Assembly (NCBI RefSeq): GCF_001418005.1
Contig: NZ_LIOL01000001.1
Coordinates: 434,001 to 498,000, forward strand
Origin: Chelatococcus sambhunathii
GTDB taxonomy: Bacteria; Pseudomonadota; Alphaproteobacteria; Rhizobiales; Beijerinckiaceae
Length of the DNA: 64,000 nt
Direction of reading: 5' to 3'
Shown: in pieces, positions 1 through 8,582 of the stretch
How positions within the stretch are numbered: the stretch's first letter is position 1
How the letters are laid out: each line of letters opens with the position of its first letter
The notes under the pieces: generated by a model
Told to the model about the DNA's origin: nothing
What the model saw: only the letters and a program-made list of their open reading frames with translations
Databases searched by the model: none
Program-made: the position numbers and the translations under genes

Positions 1-98
1 ACGACGCGCGCCCGGTCGTAGATCGCGCGCCGCGTCTCGGGGGTGTTGTCCGGCAGGCCGGCCACGGCCCGCGAGAGCAAAGGATAATAGTCCGCCAT
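1..98 (-). CDS. Hypothetical protein, N-terminal fragment (cut by left edge)
   Basis: The frame opens at an ATG at 98 and runs off the left edge, so only 32 codons are visible, beginning MADYYPLLSRAV and rich in charged, helix-forming residues with no signal peptide. It lies 33 bp beyond the purA stop on the same strand and may share its transcript. The start resembles small uncharacterised proteins that I recall beside purA in Hyphomicrobiales. No function can be assigned. The call rests on the clean start, the open frame to the edge and the position. Confidence 0.6.
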   Translation of the reverse strand, partial: MADYYPLLSRAVAGLPDNTPETRRAIYDRARV

Positions 99-131
99 CG
101 GCTCCCGAATGTCCCGAAAACGTGGGGCCCG

Positions 132-1424
<1,293 letters not shown>

Positions 1425-1463
1425 TTACGTCCAGCCTCCGGCTGTTCCGGCCATCAACATGAT

Positions 1464-1497
1464 AAACCCCGGCGCAAGCTCACCTTGGCCGGGGTTT
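1464..1497 (-). terminator. Hairpin terminator between amidotransferase gene and purA
   Basis: A perfect 10-bp inverted repeat, AAACCCCGGC (1464-1473) and GCCGGGGTTT (1488-1497), encloses a 14-base loop. On the minus strand the stem ends in TTT followed by a T-rich stretch. It lies about 80 bp past the stop of the gene ending at 1580 and just upstream of purA, so it most likely ends the amidotransferase transcript. Confidence 0.7.
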
Positions 1498-1579
1498 CCT
1501 TGCACCCTCTCTTGGGCGATCGGGAGGCGAAAATCAAGCCCGGCGCATGCGCCCACTGCGATTTGCGACGGCTCCCGGG

Positions 1580-2428
1580 TCAATGCCGCATCGTGCCGCC
1601 GTTGCGGCAACGGGCGACGAAATTGCGGATTTCGAGCGTGCGCAACGCCTCCACGAGCACCTGCTCGTCGAGGCCGTGTCGCCAGGCGAGGTCGCGTCGG
1701 CTGCGGTCGGCATCGAGCGCCCTGAGGTCACCGACATAGCCGGCAACTTCGGCCGGGTCGCGGAAGAAGCCTTCGTCGGTCAGCGGCCCGGCCATGCGGT
1801 CCATGATCGCGGCGAGCTCGGTCAGCGAGAATTCCGGGTGATACTGCACGCCCCAGAAGACGCCTCGCCCGTGGCGGATCTCCGCCGCCTGCACGCCGGC
1901 CATGCCGTTGGACGCAAGCACGATGGCGTTCGCCGGCAGGCTGGCGACCACATCGAGATGCACGCAGGGCGCATCGAAGGCACCGGGGCGTCCTGCGAGC
2001 AGCGGATGCCCCCTGCCCGCCTCGCTCGGCGTGATTCGTCGCGCAAAACCCACCTCGCGTCCGAGCGGGTTGGGCGTCACCGTCCCGCCGGCGGCGACTG
2101 CCGCCACCTGCAGCCCCCAGCAGGAGCCGAAGGACGGCACGCCGCTGTCGTAGACCGCCCGCATCAGCTCGATCTGCCGCCGCGCCGGCGCCTCGTCATG
2201 GTAGACGTGCAGCGGCGAGCCCGTGAGGATCACCGCATCGTAGGAGGAGAGCCCGGCGCCGGACGGCAGCTGCGCATCGGCATCGGCAGGCAGCGCGATA
2301 TCGCAGGCGGCGGCCGGCGCGATGCCCTTCACGACGGCAGCATAGGCCTCGCCCGGCGTCAGGCCGAAGCCCGCGCGGTGGCGCTCGCGTGCATCTTCGG
2401 GATAACCATCGACGATCAGCAACCGCAT
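1580..2428 (-). CDS. Class I (triad) glutamine amidotransferase
   Basis: A stand-alone class I glutamine amidotransferase domain of the GMP-synthase-like type. The nucleophile lies in the elbow GSCWGLQ (Cys103) and the His/Glu partners in VQYHPE (His197, Glu199), so glutamine hydrolysis looks intact. The protein is 282 residues; the last 80 or so follow the catalytic domain and are helical and charged. No synthase domain is fused, and the neighbours (purA, a DMT transporter) do not reveal the ammonia acceptor. Such proteins are often labelled GMP synthase-like, but a GMP synthase role is not supported here. A hairpin follows the gene. Confidence 0.85.
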   Translation of the reverse strand: MRLLIVDGYPEDARERHRAGFGLTPGEAYAAVVKGIAPAAACDIALPADADAQLPSGAGLSSYDAVILTGSPLHVYHDEAPARRQIELMRAVYDSGVPSFGSCWGLQVAAVAAGGTVTPNPLGREVGFARRITPSEAGRGHPLLAGRPGAFDAPCVHLDVVASLPANAIVLASNGMAGVQAAEIRHGRGVFWGVQYHPEFSLTELAAIMDRMAGPLTDEGFFRDPAEVAGYVGDLRALDADRSRRDLAWRHGLDEQVLVEALRTLEIRNFVARCRNGGTMRH

Positions 2429-2528
2429 CCTGTGACACCCTCTGCCGCAATGCTCCCCTGCGTCTAGGCCCCTTACGGGCCGGCGGCAAGCACCCTAGTC
2501 TGCAACGCCATCTTCACGGAAGCCGCCC

Positions 2529-3449
2529 TTGACCCTGCAGCCGTTGACCGCCGCCCGCCATCGCCTCGATCACGCCTACCTGCTCCTGACGCTCACCACG
2601 CTCATGTGGGGTGGCAATGCCGTCGCGAGCAAGCTCGCGGTCGGCCACATCACGCCGATGGTGCTGACGTCGGCGCGCTGGATCGTCGTCTGCCTCATTC
2701 TGCTGCCGCTCTACGGCCGGGCCCTGCGCGACAACTGGCGCATGATCGCCTCCCACCGGCACCGCGTAATCCTGATGGGTGCCTTCGGCTTCACCGGCTT
2801 CAACGCGCTCTTCTATCTCGCCGGCCACCATACGAGCGCGGTCAACATCGCGATCATGCAGGGATCGATGCCGATCCTCGTACTCGTCGGCGCGCTCATC
2901 TTCTTCGGCGTTCGGGCCACCTGGCTGCAGATCGTCGGCGTCATCGTGACGCTCGGCGGCGTCGCCATGACGGCAACCCACGGCGATATCGCCACCATCA
3001 CGCAGTTCGCCTTCAACATCGGCGACGTGTGGATGTTGATCGCCTGCGTGTTCTACACCGGCTACACGCTTGCCCTGCGCGGCCGCCCGGACGTGCCGGG
3101 GCTCGTCTTCTTCCTGGCGCTCGCCATCGTCGCCTGCCTCACCTCCTTGCCGCTGCTGGCCTGGGAGATCAGCGCCGGCGACGCCTACTGGCCGACCTGG
3201 CAGGGCTATCTCGTCCTCATCTTCGTCGCGCTGTTTCCGTCCCTGCTCTCGCAGATCACCTTCATGCGCGGGGTCGAACTCATCGGGCCGAGTCGCGCCG
3301 GCGTCTTCGTCAATCTCGTGCCCGTCTTCGGCGCCCTGCTCGCCGTCCTCATCGTCGGCGAGCCCTTCGGCTGGCATCACGCGGTCGCCATGGCCATGGT
3401 GCTCGGCGGCATCTTCATCGCCGAGCGCCTGGGGCGGAAGATCGGCTGA
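2529..3449 (+). CDS. DMT-superfamily (EamA) transporter
   Basis: Inner-membrane protein of 306 residues with about ten hydrophobic helices arranged as two EamA repeats, the usual drug/metabolite transporter plan. The first repeat opens with LMWGGNAVASKLA and the second carries GPSRAGVFVNLVPVFGALLA, both typical. The likely start is TTG at 2529, because the next ATG would cut into helix 1; a GGA-containing stretch precedes it. The substrate cannot be deduced; relatives export amino acids or nucleotide-related metabolites. It is transcribed divergently from the amidotransferase gene. Confidence 0.88.
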   Translation: MTLQPLTAARHRLDHAYLLLTLTTLMWGGNAVASKLAVGHITPMVLTSARWIVVCLILLPLYGRALRDNWRMIASHRHRVILMGAFGFTGFNALFYLAGHHTSAVNIAIMQGSMPILVLVGALIFFGVRATWLQIVGVIVTLGGVAMTATHGDIATITQFAFNIGDVWMLIACVFYTGYTLALRGRPDVPGLVFFLALAIVACLTSLPLLAWEISAGDAYWPTWQGYLVLIFVALFPSLLSQITFMRGVELIGPSRAGVFVNLVPVFGALLAVLIVGEPFGWHHAVAMAMVLGGIFIAERLGRKIG

Positions 3450-3496
3450 GCAGGTGCGGCAAGCTCGCCTCCGTGGCTTGCCCGAGCAGGGCCTAT

Positions 3497-3506
3497 TGTG
3501 TACACA
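3497..3506. promoter_or_regulatory. Probable autoregulatory operator of the toxin-antitoxin pair
   Basis: TGTGTACACA is a perfect 10-bp palindrome whose centre, TGTACA, matches the core bound by YefM-YoeB-type antitoxins; Phd-type operators are related. It lies 24 bp upstream of the antitoxin ATG, inside the probable promoter. The family knowledge is established; binding here is inferred. Confidence 0.65.
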
Positions 3507-3529
3507 TATGAGTGCACGCGAGGATCGCC

Positions 3530-3796
3530 ATGGCTCAGGCACGGAAGGACAATCAGGTCAGGGTCGGCGTCCGTGAGTTGCGGGCCAATCTCAGCGGGCT
3601 GCTCCGGCAGGCCCGCCAGGGAACATCGGTCCTCGTCATGTCGCGCAACGAAATCATTGCTGAGATCGGCCCACCTCCCGGGGGAGAACGTCCGCGCCGG
3701 ATGCCGGGGATGCTCAAGGGAAGCATCCGCATGGCGCCGGATTTCAACACGCTCCCCGAGGAGATCCTGTCCGCCATGGAAGGGGACGCTGATTGA
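3530..3796 (+). CDS. Phd/YefM-family antitoxin
   Basis: Antitoxin of a type II pair: an 88-residue protein whose N-terminal half carries the Phd/YefM DNA-binding fold (VGVRELRANLSGLLRQARQG) and whose C-terminal tail, from about residue 50, is the likely toxin-wrapping segment (FNTLPEEILSAMEGDAD). The ATG at 3530 is chosen because CGAGG stands six bases upstream; a GTG at 3512 would add six residues without a better ribosome site. A TGTACA palindrome just upstream fits autoregulation. Its stop overlaps the toxin start, which is typical of translational coupling. Confidence 0.88.
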   Translation: MAQARKDNQVRVGVRELRANLSGLLRQARQGTSVLVMSRNEIIAEIGPPPGGERPRRMPGMLKGSIRMAPDFNTLPEEILSAMEGDAD

Positions 3797-4188
3797 GGCT
3801 GCTGCTCGACACGCATGCCCTCTTGTGGTGGCTGTCGGGCGACGCGCGGATTGAGAGTAGGGCTGAGGATCTCATCAGCGACCCAGCGAACGACATCTTC
3901 GTCAGCACGGCTTCGCTGTGGGAGATCGTCGTGAAGGTGCGTATTGGCAAGCTCGAAGCCGGCATCGGGGACATCCTTGCCGCGATTGACGCCCAAGGCT
4001 TCGAAATGCTCGACATCCGCCCGGATCACCTCGACGAGCTTGCCCGTCTGCCGATGCACCACAGGGATCCCTTCGATCACCTGCTCATCGCCCAGGCCAT
4101 CGCCGAACGCCTCACCCTCCTGTCGGACGACCGGCACGTGCCAGCCTACCCGGTGGCGCATGTCACGTGTCGCGACGGCGATCCATAA
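3793..4188 (+). CDS. PIN-domain toxin (VapC-like ribonuclease)
   Basis: A 131-residue PIN-domain protein, expected to be an Mg-dependent endoribonuclease that cuts RNA when not held by its antitoxin. Acidic residues at the expected places are Asp6 (LLLDTHALLWWL), Glu44 (SLWEIVVK), Asp92/Asp95 (HHRDPFDHLLIAQA) and Asp112/113 (LLSDD), so the active site looks complete. Translation probably starts at TTG 3793, which overlaps the antitoxin TGA; the MRLLLDTHALLWW opening is characteristic of the COG3744-like subgroup. The RNA target cannot be read from sequence. The module is the only clearly accessory-type gene pair in the window. Confidence 0.88.
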   Translation: MRLLLDTHALLWWLSGDARIESRAEDLISDPANDIFVSTASLWEIVVKVRIGKLEAGIGDILAAIDAQGFEMLDIRPDHLDELARLPMHHRDPFDHLLIAQAIAERLTLLSDDRHVPAYPVAHVTCRDGDP

Positions 4189-4251
4189 TCGGCTTTGACA
4201 CTGGTCCGTCAGATCGGATCAACATCGAAGACGGCTTTCCCCGAAACAAAA

Positions 4252-4276
4252 ACCCGGCGCGTCGGTCGCGTCGGGT
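4252..4276 (-). terminator. Intrinsic terminator after serA
   Basis: The arms ACCCGGCGCG (4252-4261) and CGCGTCGGGT (4267-4276) pair over 10 positions with one G-T wobble and a 5-base loop. Read on the minus strand the stem runs into TTTTTGTTTC, a strong U-tract. It lies about 175 bp past the serA stop. The right-hand arm is repeated once more at 4294-4303 by the tandem duplication. Confidence 0.75.
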
Positions 4277-4318
4277 CTTGTTGCTGCAGCAGTCGCGTCG
4301 GGTCTTGTTGCTGCAGCA
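4265..4318. repeat. Perfect 27-bp tandem duplication
   Basis: Positions 4265-4291 and 4292-4318 are identical 27-bp units, beginning GTCGCGTCGGGTCTTG and ending in GCTGCAGCA, with no bases between them. The unit includes one arm of the serA terminator. Two exact copies look like a recent slippage or replication event. Confidence 0.95.
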
Positions 4319-4337
4319 ATTGTCTCACGCTGCCCCC

Positions 4338-4434
4338 GTCACGGCATGGCCGGGCTTGTCCCGGCCATCCACGCGTTGCTCGCTTCCCGGCGTGGATGCC
4401 ATGCGACGAGCGCGGGCATGACGGCGAAGCGCGG
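4338..4434. repeat. Intergenic palindromic repeat element, copy 1
   Basis: A nested inverted-repeat region between the terminator and the serA stop. GGCCATCCACG near 4364-4374 is complemented by CGTGGATGCC near 4391-4400, and the outer flanks (CCGTCACGGCATGG, GGGCATGACGG) are also roughly complementary. The GGCCGGGCTTGTCCCGGCCATC core resembles an intergenic palindrome I recall as common in Bradyrhizobium and relatives. A degenerate second copy lies at 28590-28690. Confidence 0.7.
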
Positions 4435-4449
4435 CGCGGTTTGTCCCCC

Positions 4450-6039
4450 TCAGAACGTCAGCGCCTTGGCCTGCTTCACGCCCGGGATGGTCTGGATGTC
4501 CTCCAGCACCTTGGCGGGCACCTCGCCGTCCACCTCGACGAGCGCGATGGCGGAGCCGCCGGGGGTGTCGCGGCCGAGGGCGAAAGTGGCAATGTTGACA
4601 CCCGCATTGCCCAGGATGCCGGCGAAGCGACCGATGAAGCCGGGCTTGTCCTCGTTCGTCACATAGATCATCGACGGGGCGAACTCGGCGTCGACCGTGA
4701 TGCCCTTGATGTTGACGATGCGCGGCTTGCCGTTGGCGAAGACCGTGCCGGCGACCGAGCGGGTCTGCCGTTCGGTGACGACCGTCAGGGTGATGAGCGC
4801 GTCGTAGTCGTGCTCGGCCTCGCGCACGGTCTCCTCGACGACGATGCCGCGCTCCTTGGCGACGACCGGCGCCGACACGACGTTGACATCCTGCAGGATC
4901 GGCCGCAGCAGGCCGGCGATGGCGGCCGACGAGAGTGCGCGCGTGTTGAGATGCGCCACGGTCCCCTCGTAGGTGATGTGCACGCTCTTCATGCCGGTCT
5001 CGGTAAGCTGCCCGGCGAAGGAGCCGAGCTTTTCCGCAAGCGCGATGAAGGGCTTGAGCTTGGGCGCCTCTTCGGCCGTGATCGATGGGAAGTTCACGGC
5101 GTTCGAGATGGCGCCGCGCAGCAGGTAGTCCGACATCTGCTCGGCCACCTGCAAGGCGACGTTCTCCTGCGCCTCCGTCGTCGCGGCGCCGAGATGCGGC
5201 GTGCACACGACGTTAGGGTGGCCGAACAGTGGGTTCTCCGTCGCAGGCTCAACGGTGAAGACGTCGAAGGCGGCACCCGCCACATGCCCTTCGTCAAGCG
5301 CCTTGCGCAGCGCCACCTCGTCGACGAGGCCGCCACGGGCGCAGTTGACGATGCGCACGCCCTTCTTCGTCTTGGCGATGTTTTCGGCCGAGAGGACGTT
5401 CTTCGTCTTCTCGGTGAGCGGCGTGTGCAGGGTGATGATATCGGCCCGCGCCAGAAGGTCGTCCAGTTCCACCTTCTCGACGCCAATGTCGAGCGCGCGC
5501 TCGGGTGACAGGAACGGGTCGTAGGCGATCACCTTCATCCTCAGGCCGAGCGCCCGCTCGGCGACGATTGAACCGATGTTGCCGCAGCCGATGATGCCGA
5601 GCGTCTTGCCCGTGATCTCGACACCCATGAAGCGGTTCTTCTCCCATTTACCGGCCTGGGTCGAGGCGTCGGCAGCGGGAATTTCACGCGCGAGCGCGAA
5701 CATCATGGCAATGGCATGTTCGGCGGTGGTGATGGAATTGCCAAAGGGCGTGTTCATCACGATGATGCCCTTGGCCGTTGCGGCCGGGATGTCGACATTG
5801 TCGACGCCGATGCCGGCCCGGCCGATGACCTTGAGGCGCGAGGCCTGCTCCAGAATCTTCGGCGTGACCTTGGTGGCCGAGCGGATGGCGAGGCCGTCGT
5901 AGTTGCCGATGATCTCGGCGAGCTTGTCCTTGTCCTTGCCGAGGTTCGGCTGGAAATCGACCTCAATGCCGCGATCCTTGAAGATCTGCACGGCAGCGGG
6001 CGACAGGGCATCAGAAATGAGAACCTTGGGGGCGGTCAT
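4450..6039 (-). CDS. serA: D-3-phosphoglycerate dehydrogenase
   Basis: Oxidises 3-phosphoglycerate to 3-phosphohydroxypyruvate with NAD, the entry step of serine synthesis. The 529-residue protein is the long form: a substrate/NAD catalytic core with GCGNIG at 151-156 and the triad Arg235 (NCARGG), Glu264 and His282 (CTPHLGAAT), then the intervening domain, then a C-terminal ACT domain from about residue 455 that usually senses serine. It follows serC on the same strand, about 100 bp apart, separated by a 13-bp inverted repeat; together they supply phosphoserine. A terminator lies at 4252-4276. Confidence 0.97.
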   Translation of the reverse strand: MTAPKVLISDALSPAAVQIFKDRGIEVDFQPNLGKDKDKLAEIIGNYDGLAIRSATKVTPKILEQASRLKVIGRAGIGVDNVDIPAATAKGIIVMNTPFGNSITTAEHAIAMMFALAREIPAADASTQAGKWEKNRFMGVEITGKTLGIIGCGNIGSIVAERALGLRMKVIAYDPFLSPERALDIGVEKVELDDLLARADIITLHTPLTEKTKNVLSAENIAKTKKGVRIVNCARGGLVDEVALRKALDEGHVAGAAFDVFTVEPATENPLFGHPNVVCTPHLGAATTEAQENVALQVAEQMSDYLLRGAISNAVNFPSITAEEAPKLKPFIALAEKLGSFAGQLTETGMKSVHITYEGTVAHLNTRALSSAAIAGLLRPILQDVNVVSAPVVAKERGIVVEETVREAEHDYDALITLTVVTERQTRSVAGTVFANGKPRIVNIKGITVDAEFAPSMIYVTNEDKPGFIGRFAGILGNAGVNIATFALGRDTPGGSAIALVEVDGEVPAKVLEDIQTIPGVKQAKALTF

Positions 6040-6064
6040 GGGTTTTCGCCTCGATGGAATTGGG

Positions 6065-6120
6065 CAGTCGGCAATCGGCAGATAGGCAGTCGGAGAAGGC
6101 AGATCGACGATTGCCGACTG
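6065..6120. repeat. 13-bp inverted repeat between serC and serA
   Basis: CAGTCGGCAATCG (6065-6077) is exactly complementary to CGATTGCCGACTG (6108-6120). The interior contains further GGCAGTCGG and ATCGGCAG direct repeats. No U-tract follows on either strand, so it is more likely an RNA-stabilising or REP-like element than a terminator. Confidence 0.8.
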
Positions 6121-6138
6121 TCCCGACTGCCCCCGCCG

Positions 6139-7314
6139 TCAGGCGGCAGCGGCGAGCTTCGCCTTCTCGGCGGCGAAGGCCCAGTCGAGCCAGGCCGTCA
6201 GGGCCTTGACGTCGTCTGTCTCGACAGTGGCGCCGCACCAGATGCGCAGACCGGGAGGTGCGTCGCGGTAGGCGCCGATATCATAGGCGACGCCCTCCTT
6301 CTCGAGGGCGGCGGCGATGCCCTTGGCGACCGCGGCGACCGTTTCGGGCCCTTTCATCACCACCTCGGGATCGACGATCTTGAGGCAGACGGAGGTGTTG
6401 GAAGCCGTCGCCGGATCCTCGGCGAGATTGGCGATCCACGGGCTCGCCTCGACCCAGTCGAGGAGCGCCTTCGCATTGGCGTCGGCCTTCGCGACGAGCG
6501 CCTTGAGGCCGCCGAGCGACTTCGCCCATTGGAGCGCGTCGATATAGTCCTCGACACAGAGCATCGACGGCGTGTTGATCGTCTCGCCCTGGAAGATGCC
6601 CTCGATGAGCTTGCCGCCCTTGGTCATGCGGAAGATCTTGGGCAGAGGCCAGGCCGGCGTGTAACTCTCGAGCCGCGCGACGGCGCGCGGGGAGAGGATG
6701 AGCATGCCGTGCGCCGCCTCGCCGCCGAGCACCTTCTGCCAGGAGAAGGTGACGACATCGAGCTTCTGCCAGTCGAGATCCTGCGCGAAGGCGGCGGAGG
6801 TCGCGTCGCAGATGGCGAGGCCTTCGCGGTCGGCCGCGATCCAGTCGGCATTCGGCACGCGCACGCCCGAGGTCGTGCCATTCCAGGTGAAGACCACGTC
6901 GCGCGTCCGGGTGTCGACCTCGGCGAGGTTCGGCAGCGTGCCGTAGGGCGCCTTGATGACGCGCGCGTCGGTGAGCTTGAGCTGCTTGACGACGTCGGTG
7001 ACCCAACCCTCACCGAACGACTCCCAGGCGAGCATGTCGACGCCGCGGGCGCCGAGCATCGACCACAGCGCCATCTCGACGGCGCCGGTGTCGGAGGCCG
7101 GCACGATGCCGATGCGGTAGTCCGCCGGCACGTTCAGCACTTCGCGGGTGAGGTCGATGGCGAGCTTCAGCTTCGCCTTGCCCACCTTGGCGCGGTGGGA
7201 GCGGCCGAGCGGCGCGTCGTTGAGGGCTTCAAGGGTCCAGCCGGGGCGCTTGGCGCAGGGGCCGGAAGAAAACTGCGCGCGCGCGGGCCGCGCGGCGGGA
7301 ACATTCGTCGTCAT
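6139..7314 (-). CDS. serC: Phosphoserine aminotransferase
   Basis: PLP enzyme converting 3-phosphohydroxypyruvate and glutamate to O-phosphoserine and 2-oxoglutarate, the second step of serine synthesis. At 391 residues it belongs to the longer alphaproteobacterial subgroup. The PLP lysine is Lys194 in [10 protein letters not shown], and [17 protein letters not shown] at the N-terminus is typical. The ATG at 7314 follows AAGGATGGATAC. A short structured leader and a good sigma-70-type promoter lie directly upstream, and serA follows in the same direction, so the two are probably co-expressed. Confidence 0.96.
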   Translation of the reverse strand: MTTNVPAARPARAQFSSGPCAKRPGWTLEALNDAPLGRSHRAKVGKAKLKLAIDLTREVLNVPADYRIGIVPASDTGAVEMALWSMLGARGVDMLAWESFGEGWVTDVVKQLKLTDARVIKAPYGTLPNLAEVDTRTRDVVFTWNGTTSGVRVPNADWIAADREGLAICDATSAAFAQDLDWQKLDVVTFSWQKVLGGEAAHGMLILSPRAVARLESYTPAWPLPKIFRMTKGGKLIEGIFQGETINTPSMLCVEDYIDALQWAKSLGGLKALVAKADANAKALLDWVEASPWIANLAEDPATASNTSVCLKIVDPEVVMKGPETVAAVAKGIAAALEKEGVAYDIGAYRDAPPGLRIWCGATVETDDVKALTAWLDWAFAAEKAKLAAAA

Positions 7315-7366
7315 GTATCCATCCTTTCAGATGGGCGCTTCCCGTTGGGGGGAAGTGTCCCGCGGA
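7315..7366 (-). ncRNA. Putative serC leader RNA motif (5' UTR)
   Basis: On the minus strand two hairpins precede serC. The first pairs CTTCCC with GGGAAG (7350-7355 with 7338-7343, extendable with G-U pairs). The second pairs CCATC with GATGG (7330-7334 with 7319-7323) around TGAAAG and covers the AAGGA ribosome site. Position and plan match the serC motif described upstream of serC in Alphaproteobacteria; the match is from memory, not a covariance search. The predicted transcription start near 7362 makes this almost the whole leader. Confidence 0.6.
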
Positions 7367-7368
7367 TG

Positions 7369-7397
7369 GGGATACGCGAGCCCCGCTCCCGCGTCAA
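7369..7397 (-). promoter_or_regulatory. serC promoter
   Basis: TTGACG (7392-7397) and TATCCC (7369-7374), read on the minus strand, are separated by exactly 17 bp. The expected start point falls just ahead of the two leader hairpins of serC. Confidence 0.65.
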
Positions 7398-7664
7398 CGG
7401 CGGAATTTGGACAACGATGCCGCAGGGGGCAAAGAGACCGTCGGCGGTCGGGCGATCTCCCGCCACTCCCTCACGAGCGGCCTCGTTTCCCGGACGCATG
7501 CGACGAGGCGGTATGCCGCCCGGGGACCCAGCACAGGGAACCGCCGACGGCGCCATGACAGAGGCCCCGGATCAGCTCCGCATCCTTCTCGTGAGCGGTG
7601 TGTCCGGGGCTCGAAGGTGCGGTGGGGACCAGAGGTTCGCCTGTGAGCGCCTCGCAAGCCCCAT
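7398..7664. other. Intergenic stretch without a recognisable gene
   Basis: The DNA between the serC promoter and the end of the next gene has short frames on both strands, but none resembles a family I know or has a good ribosome site. GCCCCGGA (7564-7571) and TCCGGGGC (7603-7610) form a distant inverted repeat of unclear role, possibly the end of the outer-membrane protein transcript. Confidence 0.5.
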
Positions 7665-8507
7665 TCAGAACTTCGCCGCCACCGCGCCCCGCACGGTGTG
7701 GAGATCCGCGTTCACGTTCTCGAACGAACCGAACCGGACATATTCGTATTCGCCGCGAAGGAAGAGGTTCTCGGTCAGGAGAATGTCGAGACCCAGGCCT
7801 GCGGCAATGCCGACCGCATAGGTATCCTTCTTGCGCTCGCTGGCCGAGCCGTAGAGCCCCGCCGCGCAGGCCGGCGGTGTGCTGCCCGTCGTGTCCTCGC
7901 ACAGATAGACGTTCGCGCTGCGGGTCACATCGGCGCGACCGACCGCAAGACCGAGCGTCGCATAGGGCAGGAAATTGCCAAGATCGTAGCCGGCGCGTCC
8001 GCGGAACGTCAGATAGTCGGTCAGCTTCACCTGGGCGCTGGATTCCAGCCCGACATTATACGTGTAGCCGTTGCTGGTGGCCGTCCAGAACCTGTTGCTG
8101 TCCGAAGCCGTCGCATCGAGATTGAGTCGCGTGTAGCCGAGCTCGACGCCGAGGACCACATCCTCCCACTGGCTGTTGTAGCCGACGAGAAAGCCGTAGT
8201 TGCCGCCGCGCACGTCACGCTCCGGCAGCACCGTTGCGCCCGAGATGCGGCGCTCCTGCTCGACGGCGAGATTGCGCAGGATATAGGCGATCTGGCTGCC
8301 GTTCGCCGTGCCGAAATCGATATTGGCGTTGGAATAGCCGCCCTGCACGCCGATGTAGAAGCCGCCCCAGGCGCCGGTCGGCTCGCTGTCGCCATAGGCG
8401 GGCATCGAGCCGCGCAGCCAGCTGCCGCCGAGATCGGCAGCATGAGCGGCCGGAGCCGCGAAAGCCCAGCCGAGACCAATGACCAGGCCCGGAAGAAGCG
8501 CGCGCAT
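7665..8507 (-). CDS. Outer-membrane beta-barrel protein
   Basis: A 280-residue protein with a clear signal peptide (MRALLPGLVIGLGWAFA, cut after AHA) and a mature part rich in alternating aromatic/hydrophobic strands such as GFYIGVQGGYSNANIDF and FRGRAGYDLGNFLPYATLGLA. It ends ...VRGAVAAKF, with a terminal Phe as needed for BAM-dependent insertion. This fits the Omp25/Omp31-like porin-fold family of Hyphomicrobiales; the function is structural or unknown. It is the last of three barrel genes in a row on this strand. The segment AGLYGSASERKKDT may be a surface loop. Confidence 0.85.
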   Translation of the reverse strand: MRALLPGLVIGLGWAFAAPAAHAADLGGSWLRGSMPAYGDSEPTGAWGGFYIGVQGGYSNANIDFGTANGSQIAYILRNLAVEQERRISGATVLPERDVRGGNYGFLVGYNSQWEDVVLGVELGYTRLNLDATASDSNRFWTATSNGYTYNVGLESSAQVKLTDYLTFRGRAGYDLGNFLPYATLGLAVGRADVTRSANVYLCEDTTGSTPPACAAGLYGSASERKKDTYAVGIAAGLGLDILLTENLFLRGEYEYVRFGSFENVNADLHTVRGAVAAKF

Positions 8508-8582
8508 CGATCAGAACTCCCCAACCTCCAGTACAGCCTCGATCATTGCCCGTTAACCTTAATATTCCGTTGCGAATGCCGC

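Noticed and set aside
4265-4318. CRISPR-like repeats
   Set aside because: The two 27-bp copies are directly adjacent with no spacer, and no cas gene is near.
8553-8562. TTAACCTTAA upstream of the third barrel gene as a CtrA box
   Set aside because: The half-sites are separated by two bases, not seven, so it does not fit the CtrA spacing.
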